Assembly (NCBI GenBank): GCA_963580285.1
Contig: CAUZLF010000233.1
Coordinates: forward strand, 174,001 to 238,000
Source of the DNA: Lucinisca nassula
Taxonomy: Eukaryota > Mollusca > Bivalvia > Lucinida > Lucinidae
Direction: 5' to 3'
Length of the DNA stretch: 64,000 nt
In this document: positions 1 to 9,255 of the stretch, piece by piece
Position numbering within the stretch: the first letter of the stretch is position 1
Layout of the letters: each line of letters begins with the position of its first letter
Made by a program: the position numbers and the translations under genes
Notes under the pieces: model-generated
The model's input: only the letters and a program-made list of their open reading frames with translations
The model's database searches: none
What the model was told of the DNA's origin: nothing

Positions 1-544
1 AGCCAGATCATCATCTATAGGGTCGCCTTGAGGGTATAAGCATCTTCTCGATGTTCTCTCAATGAGGTTATTTTGTGTGTACGCTTTAGAATCGCCTCAT
101 TGAGTACTCTCAACATGCTTTTCTAAGATAAAATAAGCAACCTAACCTTAACTGTACAAAATGTATGGATATCTAAACCTATGGAAAGACATCTGTGGGA
201 CAACAGGACGAATTTTGAACTAATTATGGTTAACGAATCATCCGTGTTCGAGTTAACGAATCTCACTGTATTTCGTTTTCACCAGTCAGAACCAACATAC
301 TATACTACATATATTTCTTCAAAGATGTGTAATCTTGGCAACATACTGCTGTGCTGCCGAAAGTTCATCACGCCAACTAGTCCGTCAAATGACCACCTAG
401 AAAAGCACCACTTTACTCAGGTAAAGTGGGGCTTGCTTACTGCATACTGACAAATACTATTTCGTGATTTAGAGCCAACATAGTAGAATGTGTAAAACCA
501 CACACTCCAGATCCATTCTCTATCGTACATGTAACCATGTTTGT
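1..544. other. No gene seen; partial hairpin remnant
   Basis: No convincing coding sequence. Positions 71-110 carry one arm of the hairpin family found intact at 15204-15271 and 62148-62194 (AGAATCGCCTCATTGA followed by GTACTC), with the second arm largely missing. The rest is AT-rich unique-looking sequence. Confidence 0.5.
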
Positions 545-825
545 TGTTTGATTGATTTGTGTTTTAACTTCACCGCCAACACAGTACAGGCCATTTGGAA
601 ACGCTGCTTCCTGTTTGGGACTTAAATCCGACATTGAGATGAAATGGTATCTCGGGCCCTGTCGCCCAGTGAAATCGGTGGGGTCTGTGGGCATGGACAG
701 TCCCACTCGCACCGCTTTGCGTTTTTGCCGGTGTTCATATGCGGTCGGTTTATTTCTATGTGCACCGGGGGCGTCGCGCGGCCCATCCGTCTTTTCAGGC
801 CCCGATGGGAGGGGCCAGCTGTAAC
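545..825 (-). repeat. Divergent SINE-tail family copy (family E), antisense
   Basis: This matches, in antisense, the repeat family best preserved at 18722-19020. Shared blocks in order are a TTTAAC-TTC-CGCCAACAC start, the stretch ending in CCGACATTGAGATGAAATG, GCCCTGTCGCCCA-TGAAA, a CATGGACAGTCCCACTCGCA block and a final CCCCGATGGGAGGGG. It is one of the most diverged members, so an old insertion. Apparent reading frames across it are fortuitous. Confidence 0.7.
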
Positions 826-885
826 CATGAAATCGATAACATAATATGGATTTGCTAAATATTTTCATGTTAATTAGTCCGTTAA

Positions 886-1044
886 GAGAGTGTTTTGGAT
901 TTTACGTCCCACCAACAGCTAAGGTCATACGGAGACGGGACCTCGGTTTAAAGACTCATCCGAAAGTCTGGAGAAGCCCGGGATCGATCCTGCGATCCCT
1001 GGTTTACAAGGCGAGTGGCATATCCACTACACCACGGAGGCTTC
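886..1044 (-). mobile_element. tRNA-derived SINE (family A), flanked by target-site duplication
   Basis: Read on the - strand, it begins GAAGCCTCCGTGGTGTAGTGG (box A-like GTGGTGTAGTGG), has a box B-like GGATCGATCCC, then a body with CCAGACTTTCGGATGAG and a 3' end near GGGACGTAAAATCC. The two 15-bp flanks TAATTAGTCCGTTAA at 871-885 and 1045-1059 are identical, which is the signature of LINE-mediated retroposition. Other copies lie at 20264, 40986 and 63112. Confidence 0.9.
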
Positions 1045-1261
1045 TAATTAGTCCGTTAAACGAGTACGAGTTCCAAGGAAAGTCACATTTATTTCGGAAC
1101 TTGCTATATGTTTACCACCCTAATGGATCCGAGCTTTGTGTCCTCGCGAGGGTTCTCGTAAATCCCTGGCCGACCCGGTCATTTATTGATAATTCTTTTA
1201 CACATGTCTACTGGAGAATTATTAGACTTGCATTGTAGATACAGTAGAGTTCCTATAGTAA

Positions 1262-1326
1262 GACCACCTTTGGGAGTTTTCAAGAGTGGTCTTAAGACCA
1301 CTTTTTATTAGTCCCAAAGGTGGTCT
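1262..1326. repeat. Nested palindrome
   Basis: The outer arms GACCACCTTTGGGA (1262-1275) and TCCCAAAGGTGGTC (1312-1325) are exact reverse complements. Between them lies a perfect 18-bp palindrome, AGTGGTCTTAAGACCACT (1285-1302). The shared GTGGTC/GACCAC words let the four segments pair in more than one way. It may be a small MITE; no target-site duplication was identified. Confidence 0.8.
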
Positions 1327-1639
1327 CCGACCAAGGGACACTGTGTGCAGACACCATAAAGAAAGAATAACCCACACCCTTTCAAATAAGCTTTTTAAAG
1401 CAGAATAAGCCTTAATTTCAGGTTGTCTCAATGGTGGAATTTTGCTGTAATTGTATTATGAATCATAATTCTATGAGTATGTCCTCATATTTCGGTCATA
1501 CTACTGCAAGGCTTGACTATCCCTGAATTCTTGCCTTGTATTTCGTTTCGACAAGGCAGAATTATGGGTTCGTGTGCAGATCCAATAACCGAATGACTGG
1601 AGTTGCCTATGGCCTTATTTGAGTTATAAGGCCAGGTCA

Positions 1640-1950
1640 CACCAGCATAAAGGCCCCCGCCCATAGGGGCTTGAAGAAATATATGGGCTGCATGATGCTT
1701 CCACGCAGAGCTGAATCTGGCCCGCACACTAGTACTGGTAAACCGCTTAGAGGATCTAAGCCTGTCCAGGAACCGCGGTGCAAGGCGAACCGTCCATGCT
1801 AATAAACCATATTGGTTTCATTGGGCGACAGGGCTTGAGGTGTCATTTCATCTTAATGTCGGGTAAAAGTCCCACAAAATTGGAAGCAACGTCTCCAAAA
1901 TGACCTTAACAGTGTTGACGGGGACGTTAAACCTCAAATCAAACAAAACA
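1640..1950 (+). mobile_element. SINE-tail family E copy, sense
   Basis: Sense orientation is inferred from the A-rich end (CTCAAATCAAACAAAACA after GACGGGGACGTTAAAC). It runs from GGCCCCCGCCCATAGGGGC through GCTTCCACGCAGAGCTGAA, GTACTGGTAAACCGCTTAGA, the CCTGTCCAGGAACCGCGGT block and CATTTCATCTTAATGTCGGG. No tRNA-like head with A and B boxes is recognisable, so either the head is lost or this is a tRNA-less short retroelement. SINE family B (8299) shares the block around GTACTGGTTAACCGCTTA and the GTTAAAC end. Confidence 0.75.
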
Positions 1951-2284
1951 CACCAGCATACATCTGTAGCTAAACACAGTTTCCTTCAATTATCTGTTCA
2001 CACATCTGTCACACAGGTCAGAAGAGAGTTAGTGAGATGGAGAGCGGGTGAGAGGAGACAATGAAAATATCAATTTTTATTCTACTTACCTCTCTGTGGG
2101 GACAAATTCCATTCATATTTTATTGCGAGTCGATCACACATAAACTGCTCGTGCAGAGCATGCTTTTGGTATGGTCCGCCATAATGTTTACCTCTTTATT
2201 TTCACGCGCTCTTACGCTCTATGATTATATGAATGGAAATTAGTGTACTACAGATGGATAGAAGGTAGAAGGATGGAACAGAGA

Positions 2285-2288
<4 letters not shown>
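1951..2288. other. No feature seen
   Basis: AT-rich sequence without a convincing gene, RNA or repeat. Confidence 0.4.

Positions 2289-2347
<59 letters not shown>
2289..2347. repeat. (CT)n microsatellite
   Basis: About 30 uninterrupted CT dinucleotides. It accounts for apparent Arg-Glu repeat reading frames on the other strand. Confidence 0.97.
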
Positions 2348-2351
<4 letters not shown>

Positions 2352-2354
2352 CGA

Positions 2355-2391
2355 AGATATAATAATAATAGTAATAATAATAATAATAAAC
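2355..2391. repeat. (AAT)n microsatellite
   Basis: Imperfect trinucleotide run (TAATAATAATAGTAATAAT and on) a few bases after the CT run, making a compound microsatellite. Confidence 0.9.
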
Positions 2392-2429
2392 CCGTTAATC
2401 CCATGTAATGAATAACACCTAGACACACC

Positions 2430-2790
2430 TTATTATCCCCACGTTTTTCAAAAAAGTGGGGATATTGTTATCGCCTCCGCCCGTCCGTCCGTCTGTCTGT
2501 CTGTCCGTCTGTCTGTCCGGCTATCTCCTCCTAAACCGTTAGCCGGAATTCAACCAAATTTGGTATGCGAGTTGCTTACATGAATGGCTTGCGCAAGAGC
2601 ACATTTTTTTCCCCGCCCCCAGGGGCCCTGGGGAGGGGTCAAAAGGTCAAATTTTGACCCAATTTCTTCAAAATGCAATAGGAAATATATATACATGAGA
2701 AATATGTTATCTGGTACTTGGCTACTGTGGAGAAAACGTGGGGATTTGCGATGGCTTGCCATCGACTGCGCGCTCTAGTTTATAGTTTGA
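2430..2790. repeat. Dispersed repeat with (GTCC/GTCT)n core
   Basis: It starts with a short hairpin, CCCCACGTTTTTCAAAAAAGTGGGG, then a CCGTCCGTCCGTCTGTCTGT tract, then text of the type CTCCTAAACCGTTAGCCGGAATT. Short GACG-rich tracts beside a GGCGGGG word recur at 16937-17060 and 47293-47360, which suggests a dispersed family. Coding is not supported. Confidence 0.5.
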
Positions 2791-3441
2791 ATCCAGGTCG
2801 ATTGCTTGCTAGGAGGACCAACGAAAGATCGATGTTTTTTGTTGTTGTCGTGTTTTTTTGTTGTTTTTTTTATCTCATCGCGAAAACGTGCCTATATAAT
2901 AGTTACCCTCCTTGAGGTCCCACTTTTACATAGCTGAACTGCGGTTTACTGGGGGCATACATTACTTTCATTGTCTCTGTTCTGAAGTGCGGGTTGTTGG
3001 TGCTCGTTGGGGCCACCTCGATGAGGCGGTTCTAACGGGTACCCCCGATGCATGCTCTGGGTGGAGATTGGGAGATTATCAAAAACATAATCTTAATTTT
3101 TTCCTTTTTCGGCGGTATATCTTGCGGAGGGTTTGTATAGGCATGTTTTCGTGATGTGGTAAGGATGCGTGTTCTATTTTGATCTGGATCCCCACCGCCA
3201 AGGTAAATATCGTCCCTGAAACTTGAACTGATTATTATTGCCCATTTTTGCCATACTCAGAATCCTAATAATATGCATAGGATTTTACTCATTCTTCTTT
3301 TAACATTTTGTACAAATATCATCTTTTTCTATCACTCTTGCATCTTTGTACACATCTTGTTGGGTGATTATACCGTAAGGTGTCAAAATGGAATGGCTCT
3401 GTTGCGGGCAACGTGGTTTAGTTCGTTTATGAAGTTACCAG
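2791..3441. other. Upstream region of LINE copy 1; contains a hairpin
   Basis: No gene is seen. A TTGTTG/TTTTTT-rich stretch is followed by a degenerate hairpin-family copy at 2999-3043 (TGCTCGTTGGGGCCACCTCG against TGAGGCGGTTCTAACGGGTA). Part of 3240-3441 may be the 5' UTR of the LINE that follows, but no conserved boundary with the 43-47 kb copy is visible. Confidence 0.4.
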
Positions 3442-3672
3442 ATGGGTAACGGACTGGAACAATGGCGTGTCTGCATTGGGCTCTTCCATAGTGGTTCTTA
3501 TACACTAAGCTATAAATGCACTTTTAATGCTAACTTCTGTTTTCCATCTGTTATTCTCATGAAATTAATTATTTACCTTTTTTCTACATGCATAACGTTT
3601 CTACGCTGTCTACATATATATATATACTCCAGTCATTTCCAAATCGTCATTGCACTCTTACTACTTCGAGCC

Positions 3673-3699
3673 GGTGATATCGAGTCCAACCCTGGACCC
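3673..3699 (+). other. 2A-like ribosome-skipping motif, GDIESNPGP
   Basis: Residues 78-86 of the LINE copy 1 reading frame are G-D-I-E-S-N-P-G-P, matching the 2A core D(V/I)ExNPGP. In known 2A sequences the ribosome skips the Gly-Pro bond, here 85/86. The preceding LLLLRA, and a hydrophobic stretch at about residues 36-75, form the upstream part. The motif survives although the element downstream is broken. Confidence 0.9.
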
Positions 3700-6642
3700 T
3701 CCACGGCCGAATACTCCTCTCTGTCGGTCCTTCATTGTAACATAAGAAGTATAAGAAACAAGATTGATTTTCTCGAAGATTTTTTCTCTGATTTTGATAT
3801 TATGTGTTTCACAGAGACTCATTTAGTTTTAGGAGTATCAACCGAAAACTTATTACTTGATACCTTTGACTCGCCTTATAGGAAAGACCGTACCAGTCAT
3901 GGAGGCGGGGTAATGGTCTATGTGTCAAAAGAACTTGTTCACTGTCAGAAACCAGAACTAGAAATTTATGGTGAAGAATCTATCTGGGTCGAACTTGTAG
4001 TCAAACACGAACGTTTTTTAATAGGCACTTTTTATAGTCCTCGTACATCTGATGTTTTATTTTTTGACGGATTTAATCTCAATATCGAAAAGGCAATGGA
4101 ACTATCAAACAACATAATAATTGTAGGAGACCTGAATGAAGACTTACTAAACGCAAACATATCAAACTTAAAAGATGTCATGATCATCAATTCCTTAATA
4201 AACGTTATAAATGAACCAACACGACAACAGGCACTGCTTGATCCCGTTATCATACCAGAAGAACTCTCATACCTGGATACAGGAATCATTAGGGTACCCG
4301 ACTATTATAAGTGACCACACTGCCACCTTCATAACAATACCCTTTTATTACGAACTTAAAAAGCCATATAAACGAACAGTCTGGTTATATAAAAATGCTG
4401 ACTTCAATTTACTGAACAATAAAATTAGAAATTATGACTGGTCATGTCTGACTCGTGGATCAGTAAGTGAGGCCTCTGAGCTTTTTAACAGCATTTTTCT
4501 TGAAATGGTAAAATCATGTATTCCTTCCAAATCAGTTACAGTTAGGCCAGATGACAAACCTTGGTATGACACCAAAATAAGAACTTCTAGGAAAAGAGAC
4601 AGGCAAAAACAAAAAGCTATTAGAACAGGTAATAATTCTGACTGGGTGAAATTCAAAATCTTGCGTAATCGAGTAAACAACCAGAAAAAAACATGCAAAA
4701 GAGATCTTCTTCAATAATTTAGAATTAAATATTTCGGATTTTCAAAATAATGATAAACGTAGATTTTGGAAAATTGTACGTCATTTTGTGAAAAATAATA
4801 GCACGTGTTCTGACATTCCTCCACTAATTTCAACCACGTCCTCAGGTGAACGACATTTTCATTGTACAGACATTGAAAAAGCCGAATGTCTAAACGATTA
4901 CTTTGTGTCAATTTCATGTGTTGACGACACAAATACGGACTTCCGACTTTTAATTATAAAACAATGAATAGATTAAGAAATGTAACATGTACAGAATCCG
5001 AAATTGAGATACTGATCGAAAACCTTAATCCAAATAAAGCTAACGGTAGTGATGGCATCAGTAATAAAATGCTCAAAGGAGTTACCAAAACTATATCAAA
5101 AGCCTTAGCGATTATAATAAACCGCTCTTTCAGCGAGGGTGAGTATCCAGAGCCGTGGAAACATTCAAACGTCATTCCAATACCCAAGAAAGGAGATAAA
5201 ACATCCCCAAGTAACTACCGCCCTATAGCCTTATTGAGCAATGTGAACAAAATCCAAGAACGCATTGCCTTTAAGAACCTGTATAACTACTTTTACGAAA
5301 ATAGTCTGTTGTATAAATATCAGTCCGGTTTCCTTCCCCAGCATTCCACCGTATTTCAGTTGATTGATATATATCAAAATATTTGTCAGAGTTTTGATAA
5401 CCACCAGTTCTCTTGTATGGTATTTTGTGACATCTCCAAGGCTTTTGACAGAGTTTGGCACAAAGGACTCATTTTTAAACTAAAACAGTATGGTATTGAA
5501 GACAACTTTCTTTTATGGATACGTAATTACCTTGCAGACCGAAATAAAAAAGTAGTTATAAAGCAAGGTATTTCTAATTCTAAAGTTTTAAGGACTGGAG
5601 TGTCTCAAGGTTCGGTTCTGGGACCATTGTTGTTTCTAATTTATGTGAATGACATTTCCGAATCGCTGCTAAGTCTAACTAGGCTTTTTGCCGATGACAG
5701 TTCCTTATATTGTTCTGCATCATCTCTGCAGGACATCCACGGCCTCCTAAACCATGATTTAAGTATCTTATCTGAATGGACAAAACAATAGCTTGTTACA
5801 TTTAATCCAAACAAAACTGAAGCAGTGTTATTCACGTTAAGACCGTTTGACTTCATGCCATTGCTTAAGTTTGATCATACAATTATAAAGTTTGCAGAAA
5901 ACCATAAACACCTAGGCATAACCTTAAGCAGCGATGGAAAATGGACAGAACATGTCGAAAACATCAAAAACTCAGCGGCAAGAGTATTAGGTATTATGCG
6001 CAAGCTTAGATATTCTTTGAGTAGAAATGCACTTAATCAAATATATGTTTCCTTTCTTCTTCCTGTAAAGGAAAATGCCTCGATTGTATGGGATGGTTGC
6101 TCAGCTCAGAACTCATATGCTCTTGAAAAAATTCAAAACGAAGCAGCTCGTTTAGTTACAGGTCTTACTAGATCCGTCTCACTCGATAATTTATATTCAG
6201 AATGTGGCTGGGTTTCACTGTCTGACAGAAGGCAGCAACAGAAACTTAATTTCATGTATAAGGTGTACTCAGGTTTAGTGCCTTCCTATATAACTGATCT
6301 AATTCCCCCTAGGGTAAGAGAAGTGTCTAATTACCCTCTTATAAACCAACATAACTTTACCATTCCGTACACCCGAACCGAAATTTCAAAGAAGTCTTGT
6401 ATTCCCTCATCTATGTCTTTGTGGAATTCCACAGATCCTTCTTTAAGGGACATAACTTCTCTTTCCGCCTTCAAATTTCATTCTTCTAGATCGAATACCA
6501 GTGTCCCAAAAGTTCCACTCTACTACCTTCGTGGGAATCGATTATTATCGATATTGCATGCACGACTGCGCAACAACTGTAGTAATTTAAATACCGATTT
6601 ATTCAATAATCATTTACACCCGGATCCAAATTGTGGCTGTGA

Positions 6643-6810
6643 AAATGGTATCGAAGATGCTGAACATTACTTTCTCAACTGTACCAAATACACACACCAA
6701 CGACTAATTCTGTTCAACTCAACAAAAAATGGTATCGAAGATGCTGACCATTACTTTCTCAACTGTATCAAATACACACACCAACGACTAATTCTGTTCA
6801 ACTCAACAAG
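6643..6810 (+). repeat. 84-bp tandem duplication inside LINE copy 1
   Basis: Two adjacent 84-bp units, starting at about 6643 and 6727, encode the 28-residue block with GIEDA(E/D)HYFLNC and HQRLILFNST twice. The intact copy at 43.5-47 kb has this block once (EDAEHYFFRCPKYANQR). The length is a multiple of three, so the frame is kept. The units differ at a few positions, so the duplication is not brand new. Confidence 0.9.
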
Positions 6811-6931
6811 AAATTTACACCCTCTAAATGTTCAATTGCTTCTCTTTGGAAATCAAAACCTTAGTGTCGATAATAATATTATTTTGTTCGACGCTGTCCA
6901 TAACTTTATTAAAACGTCAAATCGATTTTAG

Positions 6932-7222
6932 GCCTAAGTCCTACAAATACCAAAATAAACCTATTTTCGTTAGTATAACAGATGTGTAACAGACCGTATT
7001 AGTACTTTACCACCCAATACGAAGTGTCTGTCTTTCTTATTAAGAATCCTTCTCATACCATGCATACTCTTTTTTTTAATATACATTGTTTGCTGTTGTT
7101 TTCACTTTGTATCATATATATGATTGTTGTTGGGGAAGGGCCGTAACTAATGTTGCGAGAACTTGTGGCCCAACCCCATTGCTTTTTTCTGATGCAATAA
7201 AATATGTTTAAACTAAAAGAAT
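6932..7222 (+). other. 3' UTR and 3' end of LINE copy 1
   Basis: It contains AAGGGCCGTAACTAATGTTG and ACTTGTGGCCCAACCCCATT, and ends with GATGCAATAAAATATGTTTA then AACTAAA. The same words occur on the - strand at 43224-43330, which defines the conserved 3' end. AATAAA lies at 7196-7201. There is no long poly(A) tail. Confidence 0.85.
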
Positions 7223-7289
7223 ATTTCTCGGGAGAAATACGGAGATGTACGTTTAAATAGAAAGCAACAACTGTTGGATTTTAAAATCC

Positions 7290-7405
7290 TATTTTATCTT
7301 TTTTTTTTTTTTTTTTGTTTCAATTACAATTAAACAAGCAAGTGGGTTGGGCCACTAGTTCTAACAACATTAATTACAGCCCTCCCCGAAAACACAATTC
7401 ATTTA
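7290..7405 (-). mobile_element. 5'-truncated LINE 3' end, opposite orientation
   Basis: Read on the - strand, GGGGAGGGCTGTAATTAATG and AGTGGCCCAACCCAC match the LINE 3' UTR words at about 7134-7185, followed by an A-rich tail (T-run 7300-7317 on +). It lies tail-to-tail with copy 1 and belongs to a related, not identical, lineage because it carries a true poly(A) tail. Confidence 0.75.
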
Positions 7406-7501
7406 TGAATTTTGACGATGGCTGTGACATAATGTTTCAATACAAATAAACAACGTGAATATTAAATAGGGTAACAGAAGAGTGATACTAAATAAAAGCG
7501 C

Positions 7502-7506
<5 letters not shown>

Positions 7507-7593
<87 letters not shown>
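7507..7593. repeat. (GA)n microsatellite
   Basis: More than 40 GA dinucleotides with one interruption (AAG) near 7549. Apparent Arg-Glu repeat frames here are not genes. Confidence 0.97.
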
Positions 7594-7599
<6 letters not shown>

Positions 7600-7802
7600 C
7601 CGAGCACGTTCATCAACTGTCAAACAATTTACAATTTTACATCACGAAACCGTGTTACTTGTGTAGAAACTATATTAATTTCAATCAAATCGACTTTTCT
7701 GTTCAGGACAGATTGTGAAAACATGGTCAATGTCACCACAATACGAATAAATAATGTTTTTGTTTGTTTAAAAATAGGTTTTACACCCCATCAATACTAT
7801 TT

Positions 7803-7990
7803 AGGTTGCTTCCAATTTTGTGGGACTTAACCCCGACATTGAGATGGATTGGCATCTCAAACCATACACCCAAACAAACCAATAGGTTTATATGCAGGGA
7901 CGGTCCGACTCACGCCACATTGCCTGGACAGGCTTAGACCTACGTGGTTTACCAGTATTCATGTGAAGTCAATTTCAGCTCTGCGTGAGA
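7803..7990 (-). repeat. SINE-tail family E fragment, antisense
   Basis: TTGCTTCCAATTTTGTGGGA, CGACATTGAGATGGATTGGC, a GACGGTCCGACTCACGCC block and TCAGCTCTGCGTGAGA match family E in order. It is truncated at both ends relative to 18722-19020. Confidence 0.75.
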
Positions 7991-8038
7991 TACTGTGTAA
8001 ACAAAGTCACTTAGAAACAAAGTATCATAACCAAAAAA

Positions 8039-8148
8039 CCCAGCAGGCACACGTTGTCACCGACCGACGTTGATGTGATGTTGCATTAACGTCATGACGT
8101 TGACCCGACGTTGATGTGACGTCACAATTACGTCATGTGCCTGCTGGG
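8039..8148. mobile_element. Short MITE with CCCAGCAGGCACA terminal inverted repeats
   Basis: Terminal repeats CCCAGCAGGCACA and TGTGCCTGCTGGG enclose about 84 bp rich in ACGTTGATGTGA, ACGTCATGACGT and TGACGTCA words. Related copies are at 48369-48455 and, degraded, 49630-49745. No transposase is present, so it would be non-autonomous. The superfamily is not assigned. Confidence 0.7.
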
Positions 8149-8298
8149 AAGGGTCAAGATGATAAAAACCTATTTTGTCCTAGTTACATATCCATGCGTG
8201 CACACAAGTTTCAATTTACTTAACTTTCAGCATTTTAAAAACATTTTTCTTATTTTTATAGAATTTTCTGGGAAAAATAAGCAAACAATAGCAAGATT

Positions 8299-8605
8299 TA
8301 GCCGGCCTCGGGAGCTCCGTTGGATGCGCGTCTGACTGGTGATCAGGAGGCTGCAGGTTCGATACCTACCGGGGTCGGCAACATACTTTCGTGGAGATTG
8401 ATCATGAAATCTTTTCTACGGTCATTCAAAAAGGGCAGTTGTCAGTTTCTGGTGAAAGTATGTGCACTGTACATGTACTGGTTAACCGCTTACGTATAAA
8501 CCTGCCCAGGAAAAGTGTGGATAGGTAAACTGACCGGCTCAAAATAACCTAATTAGTGTTGACTGGGCCGTTAAACTCCAATACAAACAAACAAACAAAC
8601 AAAAC
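8299..8605 (+). mobile_element. tRNA-derived SINE (family B)
   Basis: The head GCTCCGTTGGATGCGCGTCT (box A-like) and GGTTCGATACC (box B) are spaced as in a tRNA. The body follows (TTTCGTGGAGATTGATCATG, TACTGGTTAACCGCTTACGT), and it ends GGGCCGTTAAACTCCAATAC with a (CAAA)n tail. Antisense copies are at 19960-20089 and 48757-49030. The 3' half is related to family E. Confidence 0.88.
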
Positions 8606-8641
8606 AAAGCAAGATTTAATTCATCCCTTTTTTAGGACAGT

Positions 8642-8710
8642 GGCAAACAGTGCAGACCCAGATCAGACGCTGCAGAATGCGGCGTCTGATCTGGGTCGAC
8701 TATGTTTGCT
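8642..8710. mobile_element. Hairpin MITE, family 1
   Basis: A near-perfect palindrome: GGCAAACAGTGCAGACCCAG and ATCAGACGC form one arm, and GGCGTCTGATCTGGGT with a TATGTTTGCT end form the other. It belongs with 15551, 17179, 20943, 49194 and 49433. Confidence 0.8.
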
Positions 8711-8816
8711 TAAAGAACATTCATTTTTATAAAATTTGCTACAAACAGAAACAAACCTGACACCCCTATAATTGGAAATGGACCACTTCAAACTTAACTA
8801 TGAGCCATATAATAAT

Positions 8817-9048
8817 GGGCCTCCGTGGCCTAGTTGTTAAGAGCGCTGACTTTTGATCATTAGGTCTCTCACCGCTGTGGTTCGAGCCTCGCTCGGGTCA
8901 CATGTGAGACGCCAAGTTGTGCAACGGAAGGTCAGGTGGTTTTTCTCCGGGTACTCCGGTTTTCGACCACCTCTGATTAACGATCGGTCCGATATGAGTG
9001 AAATAATCTTGAAAGGGCCGTAAAACCGAAACCCAAAAAAAAATAATA
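8817..9048 (+). mobile_element. tRNA-derived SINE (family C)
   Basis: Box A-like GTGGCCTAGTTGTTAAGAGC and box B GTGGTTCGAGCC are followed by a body with CGGAAGGTCAGGTGG and CCGGTTTTCGACCACCTCTG. The end is GAAAGGGCCGTAAAACCGAA with an A-rich tail. An antisense copy is at 62370-62522. Confidence 0.88.
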
Positions 9049-9255
9049 AGCCATATAATAGTTCAAGGTAAGCAACTCTTTTGCAATATCAGAAAAGTGA
9101 TCAATGTAGTTCCCCATCTTGGAAAAGGCAAAATGCAAAAGCTACGAAAACTCGTGATCTTGTGTTACTGAATTTTATGCTTGCATAACCTTACTTTTAG
9201 CATGTAACCGTTTTCCCTCAGCAGAAAACACATTATTGTTAGTTCTATTTTCTGC

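Larger units (their letters stand above)
3442..6931 (+). pseudogene. APE-type non-LTR retrotransposon ORF2 (2A-bearing, CR1/L2-like group), broken
   Basis: This is homologous along its length to the intact ORF at 43538-46954. In order it has a hydrophobic leader, a 2A motif ending at residue 86, an exonuclease-endonuclease-phosphatase domain (LHCNIRSI, CFTETHL, GGGVMVYV, GTFYSPRTSD, VGDLNEDLL, then ISDHTAT in a shifted frame), and a reverse transcriptase (NYRPIALLS, SGFLPQHST, CDISKAFDRVWHKG, GVSQGSVLGPLLFLIYVND, FADDSS). The C-terminal region has a CGCENG...HYFLNC cysteine-histidine motif. Comparison with the intact copy shows frame changes near 4285-4305, in the A-run near 4684-4692, and near 4935-4960. 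An in-frame amber codon at 5789-5791 stands where the other copy has tryptophan (AKQW). An 84-bp tandem duplication (6643-6810) lengthens the C terminus in frame. The element cannot make full-length protein. Clade assignment is inference. Confidence 0.95.

Noticed and set aside
437..868. 143-codon - strand protein
   Set aside because: The frame overlaps a diverged family E repeat and has no recognisable domain; similar chance frames occur in other copies.
4211..4717. Separate small genes inside the 3.4-6.9 kb region
   Set aside because: Alignment with the intact ORF at 43.5-47 kb shows these are consecutive parts of one ORF2 split by frameshifts and a stop codon.
7482..7718. Arg-Glu repeat protein
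   Set aside because: Pure (GA)n microsatellite translation; likewise at 2202-2428 and 47442-47666.
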